A DNA stretch of 64,000 nt from Pseudomonas sp. NFR16 (GTDB lineage Bacteria > Pseudomonadota > Gammaproteobacteria > Pseudomonadales > Pseudomonadaceae): assembly GCF_900108875.1 (NCBI RefSeq), contig NZ_FNYJ01000001.1, forward strand, positions 1,097,258 to 1,161,257. Reading direction: 5' to 3'. Position 1 is the first letter of the stretch, and every line of letters starts with the position of its first letter. The notes beneath the pieces were generated by a model. It made no database searches. It was not told the DNA's origin and was given only the letters and a program-made list of their open reading frames with translations. Shown piece after piece: positions 46,843 through 55,700 of the stretch. Position numbers and translations under genes: made by a program.

Positions 46843-48345
46843 TCAACGGCCGGAGATCAGCTCCGAGACGGGATCGCCGGTCCGCGGGTCCACCGTCATC
46901 ACGCGGTGTTTGTCAGGATCGCTGGCGCGCACCCGGGCGATGATCGAGCTGTCATCGGTGAAGTCCACGCGCCGTTTGCGGTACAGATTCTGCAGGCCCT
47001 TGAGGCTCAGTCCGCTGACCTCGACCAGCCACTGAACCACCTGATCCGGCGCCACCTGACCCGACAGCGCCTTGTGCAGTTCGCCGCGCGCCACCAGCAT
47101 GCCCGGGTGACAACGCCGCAGGAACGGCTCCAATTGCGCGCCGGCATCGACGAACGGGGCGAACAGCAGGCACACCAGTTGCGATTCGCTCAGGGCGAAG
47201 GCTTCCTGCGCGTACCCGGCGGCCAGTGCTCGGCGCTCATCCAGCTTGGCCGGGGTATCGTAGGCGGCCAAGGCCTGCTCGATCAGGCGTCCGGGCATCT
47301 GCTTGCGGCGCATCATCGCGGCTGCCAGTTCCAGGTATTCGGCAATGCCTTCGCCATACTCTCGACCCTGTACGAACTCGGCCTTCAGCCCGCGCATGTG
47401 CGCCATGAGCAACGGGTTGGCGCAATCGGACTCACTGAAACTGAATGCCAGATCGTCGAACCGGAAGCCCAGAAAATCCGTCAGCAGCGACCAGTGTTCG
47501 TCTACCTTGAAGCCCAGAAGGTCGGCGACGGTCAGGAAGGCTGGCGTTACGGGCTTGTTCGGGTAACCCAGCGGGCGAACATATCCACCCGTTCGGGACT
47601 GCTCGCCGTACAACTCGCGGTAGTACGCCCGCCCGACGTTGTCGATGGCATTGAGGGCGGCACTGAAACCCAGCGTGTGCCAGTTCGCGACAGTCTGCCC
47701 GCTGCGCCTCGCCAGACGCATGATCCAGGTCGCGTATTGCTTCTGTTCCTTGAGCGAGTCACCGCTGAGCACGGCGTCCACGCCTTGACCCCAGGAGGCG
47801 GCCCGCCCCAGAAAATCGGCCATGCCCAAATAACAGCTGTTACAGAACGTGGTCCTGGCATCCCCGGCCGTCATGTGCCCGCCCATCAACATGTCGGAAC
47901 GGTTCTGCTCGCGCCCGGCGCTGGAAAACGGCAAGTCCGGCTCGAAGGTCTGCACGTACTGTTGATCGACGACCAGCAATTCGACCCGCGGATCATCATG
48001 CAGAAACAGCGCTGAGTAGCAGCGATGAATGTTGTCCATGACCGCTGAGGTGATGCCCGCGTGGCGCATGGTCGCGATGCGCAGCTTGAACGTGGTCGGG
48101 CCTCTGCCGGCGATGCTCAACTGCGCCGCACGCAGGAACGCCACTGTATAGGCACTGTCCTTGCCACCACTGAAGGCCACCAGCACGGTATAACTGCCGA
48201 TGCGTTCCATGCCACCGGCCGCGACGATCAAACGTTGAATCAATAATTGCAGCCCGGTTCGCTCGGCCCGGTTGAAGTAATTCATCAGGCGTTGCAGAAC
48301 TTGTTGATAGACATAGTTCATGGCCTGCTCATGCATGGAACTCAT
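46843..48345 (-). CDS. Stand-alone PP-loop ATPase, function unknown
   Basis: A 500-residue cytoplasmic protein with the N-type ATP pyrophosphatase signature FSGGKDSAYTVAF (SGGKDS at 59-64). A Cys pair, FCNSCYLGM (Cys168, Cys171), sits where tRNA-thiolating and amidotransferase-like members keep theirs, followed by GVDAVLSGDSLKEQKQY. The C-terminal 150 residues (LVCLLFAPFVDAGAQLEPFLRRCHPGML) match nothing I recognise. Such enzymes adenylate a carbonyl or carboxylate for attack by N or S. ATG at 48345 has AGGTAG upstream; the frame stays open to 48390. Between a candidate peptide gene and a MocR regulator. Not recognisable as TilS, TtcA, QueC or DndC. Confidence 0.85.
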   Translation of the reverse strand: MSSMHEQAMNYVYQQVLQRLMNYFNRAERTGLQLLIQRLIVAAGGMERIGSYTVLVAFSGGKDSAYTVAFLRAAQLSIAGRGPTTFKLRIATMRHAGITSAVMDNIHRCYSALFLHDDPRVELLVVDQQYVQTFEPDLPFSSAGREQNRSDMLMGGHMTAGDARTTFCNSCYLGMADFLGRAASWGQGVDAVLSGDSLKEQKQYATWIMRLARRSGQTVANWHTLGFSAALNAIDNVGRAYYRELYGEQSRTGGYVRPLGYPNKPVTPAFLTVADLLGFKVDEHWSLLTDFLGFRFDDLAFSFSESDCANPLLMAHMRGLKAEFVQGREYGEGIAEYLELAAAMMRRKQMPGRLIEQALAAYDTPAKLDERRALAAGYAQEAFALSESQLVCLLFAPFVDAGAQLEPFLRRCHPGMLVARGELHKALSGQVAPDQVVQWLVEVSGLSLKGLQNLYRKRRVDFTDDSSIIARVRASDPDKHRVMTVDPRTGDPVSELISGR

Positions 48346-48465
48346 AACGTCACTACCTGAATACAGCGTCAGCAAGATCATCACACTCACGCGACCGATG
48401 GCCGCATTTAAATATGATCACATATCAGCGCCCCGAATAACGGCGCGAAACCAACAGTGTGGACA

Positions 48466-48636
48466 TCAACACTTGATGGCGTAAGGGTTCATCGAGCAGC
48501 TGCCATAAAAGACGGCGCCAAGCGCCGCGACGCCCGTGCGCCGGGGCTTGAGCCCGCAATTGTTGAACCTGAGGGCATTTGAACTGACAGCACTCCGGTC
48601 CACAGGCATGACCGAATGCAATGAAGAAGAAATCAT
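48466..48636 (-). CDS. Candidate 56-residue peptide gene upstream of the PP-loop ATPase
   Basis: Short frame starting at ATG 48636, with AAGGA placed 8 bases upstream and a plausible promoter (48669-48696) ahead. The product starts MISSSLHSVMPVDRSAV and ends SCSMNPYAIKC, with three Cys (FNNCGL, GSCS, IKC), a Gly/Ala-rich hydrophobic stretch (TGVAALGAVFYG) and a C-terminal Cys. About 66% of codons end in G or C by my count, below typical genes here. A competing frame (48655-48425, TTG start, CGPECCQFKC motif) overlaps it but lacks an SD. It could be a modified-peptide precursor, a leader peptide, or chance. Confidence 0.35.
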   Translation of the reverse strand: MISSSLHSVMPVDRSAVSSNALRFNNCGLKPRRTGVAALGAVFYGSCSMNPYAIKC

Positions 48637-48668
48637 GAACTCGTTCCTTGAGCAATAATGATTGAACT

Positions 48669-48696
48669 ATTATCGGTGTCTGAAAAACAATTACAA
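48669..48696 (-). promoter_or_regulatory. Candidate sigma-70 promoter for the peptide/PP-loop/MocR operon
   Basis: On the minus strand, TTGTAA (48696-48691) and GATAAT (48674-48669) are separated by 16 bases; the -10 matches consensus at five of six. Transcription would start about 25 bases before the peptide ATG. Confidence 0.45.
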
Positions 48697-48737
48697 GGTA
48701 CAGATCTGCCCATAAATACCTGTCAGTAGCGTCAGCG

Positions 48738-48766
48738 ACTGTTTAATTAATAAACCCCACTGTTTA
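48738..48766. promoter_or_regulatory. Direct repeats ACTGTTTA spaced 21 bp (candidate MocR operator)
   Basis: ACTGTTTA at 48738-48745 and again at 48759-48766 (TAAACAGT on the minus strand), exactly 21 bp apart, two helical turns. They lie about 45-70 bp upstream of the candidate -35. MocR regulators such as GabR and PdxR typically use direct repeats, so this fits the regulator encoded in the same operon. Confidence 0.5.
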
Positions 48767-48852
48767 TTAGCGACAGGCCATTAACGGCCCGCACGGCGCA
48801 GGCACTTGCGCTCACGTTTTAAACCTCAGATTCGTGATCCACCGGGCTTATA

Positions 48853-48886
48853 AACAAAAAGCCTTCCTGATTGCTCGGGAAGGCTT
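48853..48886 (-). terminator. Rho-independent terminator after mexS
   Basis: On the minus strand AAGCCTTCC pairs with GGAAGGCTT and is followed by TTTGTTT. It separates mexS from the peptide/PP-loop operon further along the same strand. Confidence 0.8.
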
Positions 48887-49001
48887 CGTCGAATACAGCG
48901 TGGCCCTGACAGACGGGGCGGACACCAGACGCGGCGACCGACACCTCAACGTCGACGCCTGGCCTGGGGCGTCGAACACTCTACAGCGCGGTGACTTGCG
49001 C

Positions 49002-50024
49002 TCAGGAAGGCTCTACTTCAACCACTACACGGCCACCGACCGGGCAGCCATCCATCAGACGGTGCGCTTCCACCAGTTGATCGAACGGGAACACTTTGGT
49101 GATTTGCGGCACCAGTACCCGGTCAGCCGTCAGCTGATTGATGTCGCGCAGCGCACGCTTGACCGCGTCCTCGTCCTGCTGAATCCCAAGCTCAGGCTTG
49201 CCGGTGAAGTTACCCACGCAATGCACGAAGAACTGAATGTTCTTCTGGAACGCGGCACACGCCGGGAATGGCGTCTGGTTGCCGCCTTGCAGACCATACA
49301 GAATCAGGCTGCCGCGGGGCGCCAGTACGTCACCCAACATCGACATCTGTGGACCGCCCAGACCATCGAGCACAATATCGACGCCACGGTTGTCGGTGTA
49401 TTTGTTGATCGCCATGAGCAAGTCCTGCTCTTCGGTGACCACCACCTTGTCCGCGCCCATCTTCAACAGATACTCGCGGCACGACTCGGTCTTGGTCGCA
49501 GCAATGACCTTGATCCCGAGCGCCTTGCCCAGTTGCAGAAACGCAGGACCGGCGCAATGGCTGGCGTCGGTGACCAGAGCGGTCTGCCCAGGCTTGGCGC
49601 GCGCCAGTTCGACGAACGCAAAGTAAGCCACCAGCAAGGGCGTGTAGTGAACGGCCGCTTCGTTTGGCGTCAGCACGTCCGGGTAACGGGTGACGGACGT
49701 GCGTGGCAATACGATCAGCTCGCCATACACCGGGTGTACGTTGGGGTCGGCAGATGGAAAGCTCGCGACCTTGTCGCCGACTTTCAGATCGGAAACACCT
49801 TCACCAACGGCAGTCACCACGCCGGCCATTTCGGCGCCCAGACCCGCAGGGAGCCGCGCTTGGGAAGAAGCCAGATTTTGTCGCCACAGCACGTCGTACC
49901 AGGTAACGCCGATCGCCTGGACGCGTACTTGCACCTCACCGGGTGCCGGCAACGCGACGGGCAGCTCTTCTACCTTGAGCACCTCGGCCGGGCCAAACTG
50001 ATGAAAACGGATCGTGCGGGACAT
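49002..50024 (-). CDS. mexS: MexS, quinone oxidoreductase-like medium-chain dehydrogenase
   Basis: A 340-residue zinc-independent MDR enzyme of the quinone-oxidoreductase type: FGPAEVLKVEELPVALPAPGEVQVRVQAIGVTWYDVLWRQ, LGAEMAGVVTAVGEGVSDLKVGDKVA, and cofactor region KPGQTALVTDASHCAGPAFLQLGKALG. In P. aeruginosa, MexS lies divergent from mexT and its loss activates MexEF-OprN, probably because a toxic electrophile it removes accumulates. Position and orientation here are the same. Terminator follows at 48853-48886. Confidence 0.92.
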   Translation of the reverse strand: MSRTIRFHQFGPAEVLKVEELPVALPAPGEVQVRVQAIGVTWYDVLWRQNLASSQARLPAGLGAEMAGVVTAVGEGVSDLKVGDKVASFPSADPNVHPVYGELIVLPRTSVTRYPDVLTPNEAAVHYTPLLVAYFAFVELARAKPGQTALVTDASHCAGPAFLQLGKALGIKVIAATKTESCREYLLKMGADKVVVTEEQDLLMAINKYTDNRGVDIVLDGLGGPQMSMLGDVLAPRGSLILYGLQGGNQTPFPACAAFQKNIQFFVHCVGNFTGKPELGIQQDEDAVKRALRDINQLTADRVLVPQITKVFPFDQLVEAHRLMDGCPVGGRVVVEVEPS

Positions 50025-50499
50025 ATCGAACCTCGCCTTATGAACCTTGATGCCATGAACTCTATCCGGGCTCTGCCGGTAACACTATCAGTGGCTATTA
50101 ATAGTCGACATGCCTGTCATCGATTCTGTTACTGAAAGGCGGTCATTAGATAACCATCGAATGCTCACGTCTTCAAGGCGGACATTCTTGTTCGCTCGCC
50201 CGGACATTGCAACCCGAAGGACCGTTTCCGGATGAACGCTCATGCCTGTGGCGCGAAAAATGCCCGGCGCTGCAGGCCTCTATCGCCCATCAGGCGCTTA
50301 TGAATTGGGCACAGCGCGAGGCGGAAGGTTTCATCGGTCATCATCGACGGGCGTGATGGCTAACACGTTTGTATGCTTGCGGATGAATTTAACGATGCGG
50401 ACAATCGGTATTTACCCTTAATATCCGAACCTGAGCCGAACACCTGGCTGGCCCTCGTTGGCCGCCCATGTACTGACCCATGTCCCTGAGACCCCCGTC
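50025..50499. other. mexS-mexT divergent intergenic region
   Basis: 475 bp without a supportable gene. It holds ATAGTCGACATGCC (about 50101), whose reverse complement carries GTCGAC with a partial match to the MexT box, and an AT-rich patch near 50090-50110 that may include the mexS promoter. No terminator or small RNA signal is evident. Confidence 0.5.
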
Positions 50500-51417
50500 A
50501 TGAACCGCAACGACCTGCGTCGCGTCGACCTCAACCTGCTCATCGTGTTCGAAACCCTCATGCATGAACGCAGCGTCACGCGTGCGGCTGAGAAGCTGTT
50601 CCTCGGGCAGCCGGCCATCAGTGCTGCACTGTCTCGTCTGCGCGGGCTGTTCGACGATCCTTTGTTCGTGCGCACCGGGCGCAGCATGGAGCCCACCGCG
50701 CGGGCCGTCGAAATTTTCGGCCTGCTCTCCCCTGCGCTGGATTCCATTTCCACGGCCGTGAGCCGCGCCGCTGATTTCGACCCGGCCACCAGCACCGCGG
50801 TGTTCCGCATCGGGCTGTCCGATGAGGTCGAATTCGCGCTGTTGCCATCGCTGCTCAAGCGCCTGCGTTCCGAGGCGCCGGGCATCGTGCTGGTGGTGCG
50901 CCGGACCAATTACATCCTGATGCCGGCGCTGCTGTCCTCCGGCGAAATCTCCATCGGTGTCAGCTACACCGACGATCTGCCCGCCAACGCCAAACGCAAG
51001 GTGTTGCGTCGCAGCAAGCCCAAACTGCTGCGCGCCGACTCCATGCCCGGCGCCATCACGCTGGATGATTTCTGCGCGCGTCCGCACGCGCTGGTGTCAT
51101 TTGCCGGTGACCTGGGCGGGTTCATCGACGAGTACCTTGAGAAGATCGGCCGCAAGCGCCACGTCGTGCTGGCCGTGCCGCAATTCAACGGCCTGGCGAC
51201 ACTGATCGCCGGTACCGACATCGTTGCCACCGTTCCGGATTACGCCGCCGCCGTGCTCACCGCTGCAGGCGGCGTACGGGCCGAAGAACTGCCTATCGAG
51301 TCGCGCACGTTCGAACTGCACATGGCCTGGCGCGGTTCTCAGGACAACGATCCAGGGGAACGATGGCTGCGTTCGCGAATCCAGATGTTCTTTGGTGACC
51401 CGGACAGCCTTGTCTAG
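50500..51417 (+). CDS. mexT: MexT, LysR-type activator of mexEF-oprN
   Basis: A 305-residue LysR activator. The N-terminal helix-turn-helix region LRRVDLNLLIVFETLMHERSVTRAAEKLFLGQPAISAALSRLR and the following LFDDPLFVRTGRSMEPTARA agree closely with P. aeruginosa MexT as I recall it; effector domain includes VLVVRRTNYILMPALL and LVSFAGDLGGFIDEYLEK. ATG 50500 is the family start; upstream in-frame start at 50458 is not needed. It reads toward mexE and probably activates it through the box at 51438-51461. Confidence 0.95.
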   Translation: MNRNDLRRVDLNLLIVFETLMHERSVTRAAEKLFLGQPAISAALSRLRGLFDDPLFVRTGRSMEPTARAVEIFGLLSPALDSISTAVSRAADFDPATSTAVFRIGLSDEVEFALLPSLLKRLRSEAPGIVLVVRRTNYILMPALLSSGEISIGVSYTDDLPANAKRKVLRRSKPKLLRADSMPGAITLDDFCARPHALVSFAGDLGGFIDEYLEKIGRKRHVVLAVPQFNGLATLIAGTDIVATVPDYAAAVLTAAGGVRAEELPIESRTFELHMAWRGSQDNDPGERWLRSRIQMFFGDPDSLV

Positions 51418-51437
51418 AGCCTTTGCGCCGGTCAATA

Positions 51438-51461
51438 TCATTCAGACTGATATTTACCTTC
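51438..51461 (+). promoter_or_regulatory. Candidate MexT-binding box upstream of mexE
   Basis: ATCA-TTCAG-ACTGAT-ATTT-ACCTT aligns in spacing with the MexT site ATCA-N5-GTCGAT-N4-ACYAT that I recall, matching 4/4, 4/6 and 4/5 positions. It lies 75-98 bp before the mexE start. Confidence 0.6.
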
Positions 51462-51535
51462 GTCGTATTCGATTCGTGCAATAAACCCCTCAAGAACAGA
51501 ATCCGCCCATCTCAATAACATCGGCGGATTTTCCC

Positions 51536-52780
51536 ATGGTTCAGTCACTTACTCCTTTACGCTATCCCTTTGCCGCGCTGGCACTGGTGGTGATCAGTGC
51601 GTGCGGAAAAGGCCCGGAATCGGCCGCACAGGCGCCGGCTGCGGCCAAGGTCAACGTGGCCAAGGTTCTGGAGCAACCGGTCAACGAATGGGATGAGGTC
51701 ACCGCGCGCCTGGAAGCCCCGGAAACCGTGCAGGTGCGGCCACGCGTCTCCGGTCAGATCGACTCCGTCGCGTTCACCGACGGCGAGCTGGTGAAGAAAG
51801 GCGACCTGCTGTTCCAGATCGACCCGCGCCCGTTCGAAGCCGAAGTGCATCGCCTCGAAGCCCAACTGCAGCAAGCCAAGGCAGCGTCGGTGCGCAGCAA
51901 TAACGAAGCCCAGCGTGGCGAGCGCCTGCGCACCAACAACGCAATCTCCGCCGAACTCGCCGATTCGCGTACCACCACCGCGCAGGAATCCAAGGCTGCG
52001 GTCGCCGCGATCCAGGCGCAACTGGATCTGGCCCGCCTGAACCTGAGCTTCACCCGCGTCACAGCGCCGATTACCGGCCGTGTCAGCCGCGCCGAAATCA
52101 CCGCCGGCAACATCGTCACAGCCGACCAGTCGATCCTCACAAGCCTGGTGTCCACCGACAAGGTCTACGCCTACTTCGACGCTGACGAGCGCGTGTTCCT
52201 CAAGTACAACCAACTGGCCCGCGACGGCAAACGCGGCGCGACCACGCCGGTGTACATGGGCCTCTCCAACGAGGCCGAGAACCCGCACCTGGGTCAGATG
52301 AACTTCGTCGACAACCAGGTCAACCCGCGCACCGGCACCATTCGTGGCCGCGCCGTGTTCGACAACAGCAAGGGCGATTACACCCCGGGCCTTTATGCAC
52401 GTCTGAAACTGGTCGGCAGCGGCACCTATTCCGCCACCCTGATCAAGGACGAAGCCGTCGGCACCGACCTGGGCAAAAAATTCGTGCTGGTGGTCGACAA
52501 GGACAACAAGGCGGTTTACCGCAGCGTTGACCTGGGGCCGAAGCTTGAAGGCCTGCGCATCGTGCGCAGCGGTCTGGCCAAGGATGACCGCATTGTCGTC
52601 AGCGGCCTGCAACGTGTTCGTCCGGGATCGCCGATCGACCCGCAGGACACCCCGATGGCCAGCCCTGAAACGCTCGCCGCGCTGCAACAACAACGCCAAG
52701 CACTTGAAGCCAGCAACCAACCTCAGGCCCAGAAGAAACTGGATGCCAAGGTTGCCGCTAGCGCTTCGCCACGCGGTTAA
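51536..52780 (+). CDS. mexE: MexE, periplasmic adaptor of the RND efflux pump
   Basis: A 414-residue membrane-fusion lipoprotein joining the MexF pump to OprN. Lipobox VISAC in ALVVISACGKG (Cys about residue 22), lipoyl-like halves (VRPRVSGQIDSVAFTDGELVKKGDLLFQID and LSFTRVTAPITGRVSRAEITAGNIV), alpha hairpin (VHRLEAQLQQAKAASVRSNNEAQ), beta barrel (MNFVDNQVNPRTGTIRGRAVF). First gene of mexEF-oprN, 12 bp before mexF. Exports chloramphenicol, fluoroquinolones, trimethoprim-type compounds in P. aeruginosa. Confidence 0.94.
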   Translation: MVQSLTPLRYPFAALALVVISACGKGPESAAQAPAAAKVNVAKVLEQPVNEWDEVTARLEAPETVQVRPRVSGQIDSVAFTDGELVKKGDLLFQIDPRPFEAEVHRLEAQLQQAKAASVRSNNEAQRGERLRTNNAISAELADSRTTTAQESKAAVAAIQAQLDLARLNLSFTRVTAPITGRVSRAEITAGNIVTADQSILTSLVSTDKVYAYFDADERVFLKYNQLARDGKRGATTPVYMGLSNEAENPHLGQMNFVDNQVNPRTGTIRGRAVFDNSKGDYTPGLYARLKLVGSGTYSATLIKDEAVGTDLGKKFVLVVDKDNKAVYRSVDLGPKLEGLRIVRSGLAKDDRIVVSGLQRVRPGSPIDPQDTPMASPETLAALQQQRQALEASNQPQAQKKLDAKVAASASPRG

Positions 52781-52792
52781 GGGACTCACTCG

Positions 52793-55700
52793 ATGAATTT
52801 TTCCAAATTCTTTATCACGCGACCGATCTTCGCGGCAGTGCTGTCGCTGCTGATCCTGATCGCGGGCGCCATCTCGCTGTTCCAGCTACCGATCAGCGAA
52901 TACCCGGAAGTCGTGCCGCCGACCGTGGTCGTGCGCGCCAACTTCCCCGGCGCCAACCCTAAAGTGATCGGCGAAACCGTGGCCGCGCCACTGGAACAGG
53001 CCATCACCGGTGTCGAGAACATGCTCTACATGTCCTCGCAGGCGACGGCTGACGGCAAACTCACCTTGACCATCACCTTCGCGCTGGGCACCAACCTGGA
53101 CACCGCGCAAGTGCAGGTGCAGAACCGCGTGACGCGGACCGAACCGAAGCTACCGGAAGAAGTGACCCGCATCGGTATCACCGTCGACAAGGCGTCTCCG
53201 GACCTGACGATGGTGGTCCACCTGACCTCGCCAGATCAGCGTTACGACATGCTCTACCTCTCCAACTACGCGGTGCTGAACATCAAAGACGAGCTGGCTC
53301 GCCTGAACGGTGTCGGCGACGTGCAGCTGTTCGGTATGGGCGACTACTCGCTGCGCGTCTGGCTGGACCCGAACAAGACTGCCTCGCGCAATATCACCGC
53401 GACCGATGTGGTCAACGCGATTCGTGAGCAGAACCGCCAGGTTGCAGCCGGTCAACTGGGCGCACCGCCCTCCCCGAGCGCGACCAGCTTCCAGATGTCG
53501 ATCAACACCCAGGGCCGTCTGGTGTCCGAGGAAGAGTTCGAAAACATCATCGTCCGCGCTGGCGAGAACGGCGAGATCACTCGCGTACGAGACATCGCCC
53601 GCGTCGAACTGGGTTCGAGTCAGTACGCACTGCGCTCGCTGCTCAATAACCAGCCGGCCGTCGCGATCCCGATTTTCCAGCGTCCCGGCTCCAACGCGAT
53701 CGACATTTCCAACGAAGTGCGCAGCGAAATGGAGTTGCTGAAGAAAGACTTCCCGCAAGGCATGGACTACAGCATCGTCTATGACCCGACCATCTTCGTG
53801 CGCGGCTCGATCGAGGCGGTGGTTCACACCCTGTTCGAAGCGCTGATCCTGGTGGTGTTGGTCGTAATCCTGTTCCTGCAGACCTGGCGTGCGTCGATCA
53901 TCCCGCTGGCCGCCGTGCCGGTGTCGCTGATCGGTACCTTCGCGGTCATGCACCTGTTCGGCTTCTCACTCAACGCGCTCTCGCTGTTCGGTCTGGTACT
54001 GGCGATCGGTATCGTCGTGGACGATGCGATCGTGGTAGTGGAGAACGTCGAGCGCAACATCGAACTGGGCCATCAGCCGATGGAAGCCACGCAGATCGCC
54101 ATGCGTGAGGTGACCGGCCCGATCATCGCAACGGCGCTGGTGCTGTGCGCGGTGTTCGTACCGGCGGCGTTCATTTCCGGTCTGACGGGGCAGTTCTATA
54201 AACAGTTCGCCCTGACCATCGCAATCTCCACGGTGATCTCGGCATTCAACTCGCTGACCCTGTCGCCTGCACTGGCCGCGGTACTGCTGCGTGCCCACGA
54301 TGCGCCAAAGGATGGCTTCTCGCGATTCCTCGACAAATTGCTCGGCGGCTGGCTGTTCCGTCCGTTCAACCGCTTCTTCATCAAGGCCAGTAACGGCTAT
54401 GTTGGCGCGGTCGGCCGGGTGATTCGTGTCAGCGGCGTCGCGCTGGTGGTCTACGCAGGCCTGATCGTCATGACCTGGCTGGGCTTCTCGACCACGCCGA
54501 CCGGCTTCGTGCCGCAGCAGGACAAACAGTACCTGGTGGCCTTCGCGCAACTGCCGGATGCGGCGAGTCTTGACCGCACCGAAGACGTGATCAAGCGCAT
54601 GTCCGACATCGCGCTCAAGCAACCGGGTGTCGAGAGTGCGGTGGCGTTCCCGGGCCTGTCGATCAACGGCTTCACCAACAGCCCGAACTCCGGCATCGTC
54701 TTCGTGACCCTCAAGCCGTTCGAGGAGCGCAAACTGGCCAGCGAATCGGCGGGGGCCATCGCCGGTGAGCTGAACGGCAAATACGCCGGGATTCAGGAAG
54801 CCTACATGGCGATCTTCCCGCCGCCGCCGGTTCAGGGGCTGGGCACTATCGGTGGTTTCCGCCTGCAGATCGAAGACCGCGGCAACCTGGGTTATGACGA
54901 GCTGTACAAAGAAACGATGAACGTCATCGGCAAGAGCCGCAGCGTGCCGGAGTTGGCTGCACTGTTCACCAGTTACACCGTGAACGTGCCGCAGGTCGAT
55001 GCCGCCATCGACCGCGAGAAGGCCAAGACTCACGGCGTGGCCATCAGCGACATCTTCGACACCCTGCAGGTCTACCTGGGTTCGCTGTACGCCAACGACT
55101 TCAACCGCTTCGGCCGGACCTATCAGGTCAACGTTCAGGCTGAACAGCAGTTCCGTCAGGACGCCGAACAGATCGGTCAGTTGAAGGTGCGTAACAATCT
55201 GGGCGAGATGATTCCACTGGCGACGCTGCTCAAGGTCACCAACACCTCCGGCCCTGACCGCGTCATGCATTACAACGGCTTCATCACCGCCGAGATCAAC
55301 GGCGCAGCGGGTCCGGGCTTCAGCTCGGGTCAGGCGCAGGCCGCGATGGAAAGACTGCTCAAGCAGGAACTGCCTAACGGCATGACCTACGAGTGGACCG
55401 ACCTGACCTACCAACAGATCCTGTCGGGCAACACGGCATTGCTGGTCTTCCCGCTCTGCGTATTGCTGGCGTTCCTGGTACTGGCGGCGCTGTATGAAAG
55501 CTGGAGCCTGCCTCTGGCGGTGATCCTGATCGTGCCCATGACGCTGTTATCCGCCATCGCCGGTGTGATCATCGCGGGCAGCGACAACAACATCTTTACC
55601 CAGATCGGCCTGATCGTACTGGTGGGCCTGGCGTGCAAGAACGCGATCCTCATCGTCGAGTTCGCCAAGGATGAGCAGGAAAAAGGCAAGACCCCGCTGG

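Noticed and set aside
48425..48655. 76-residue minus-strand frame with CGPECCQFKC, overlapping the candidate peptide
   Set aside because: Starts with TTG only a few bases after the predicted transcription start, has no SD, and its codons are less GC-rich at third positions than the competing frame. It remains a formal alternative.
48834..50135. 433-residue plus-strand open frame
   Set aside because: Antisense to mexS, and it begins within the mexS terminator hairpin.
53966..55414. 482-residue minus-strand open frame
   Set aside because: Antisense to mexF, with the His/Arg/Gln-rich composition typical of reversed GC-rich coding sequence.
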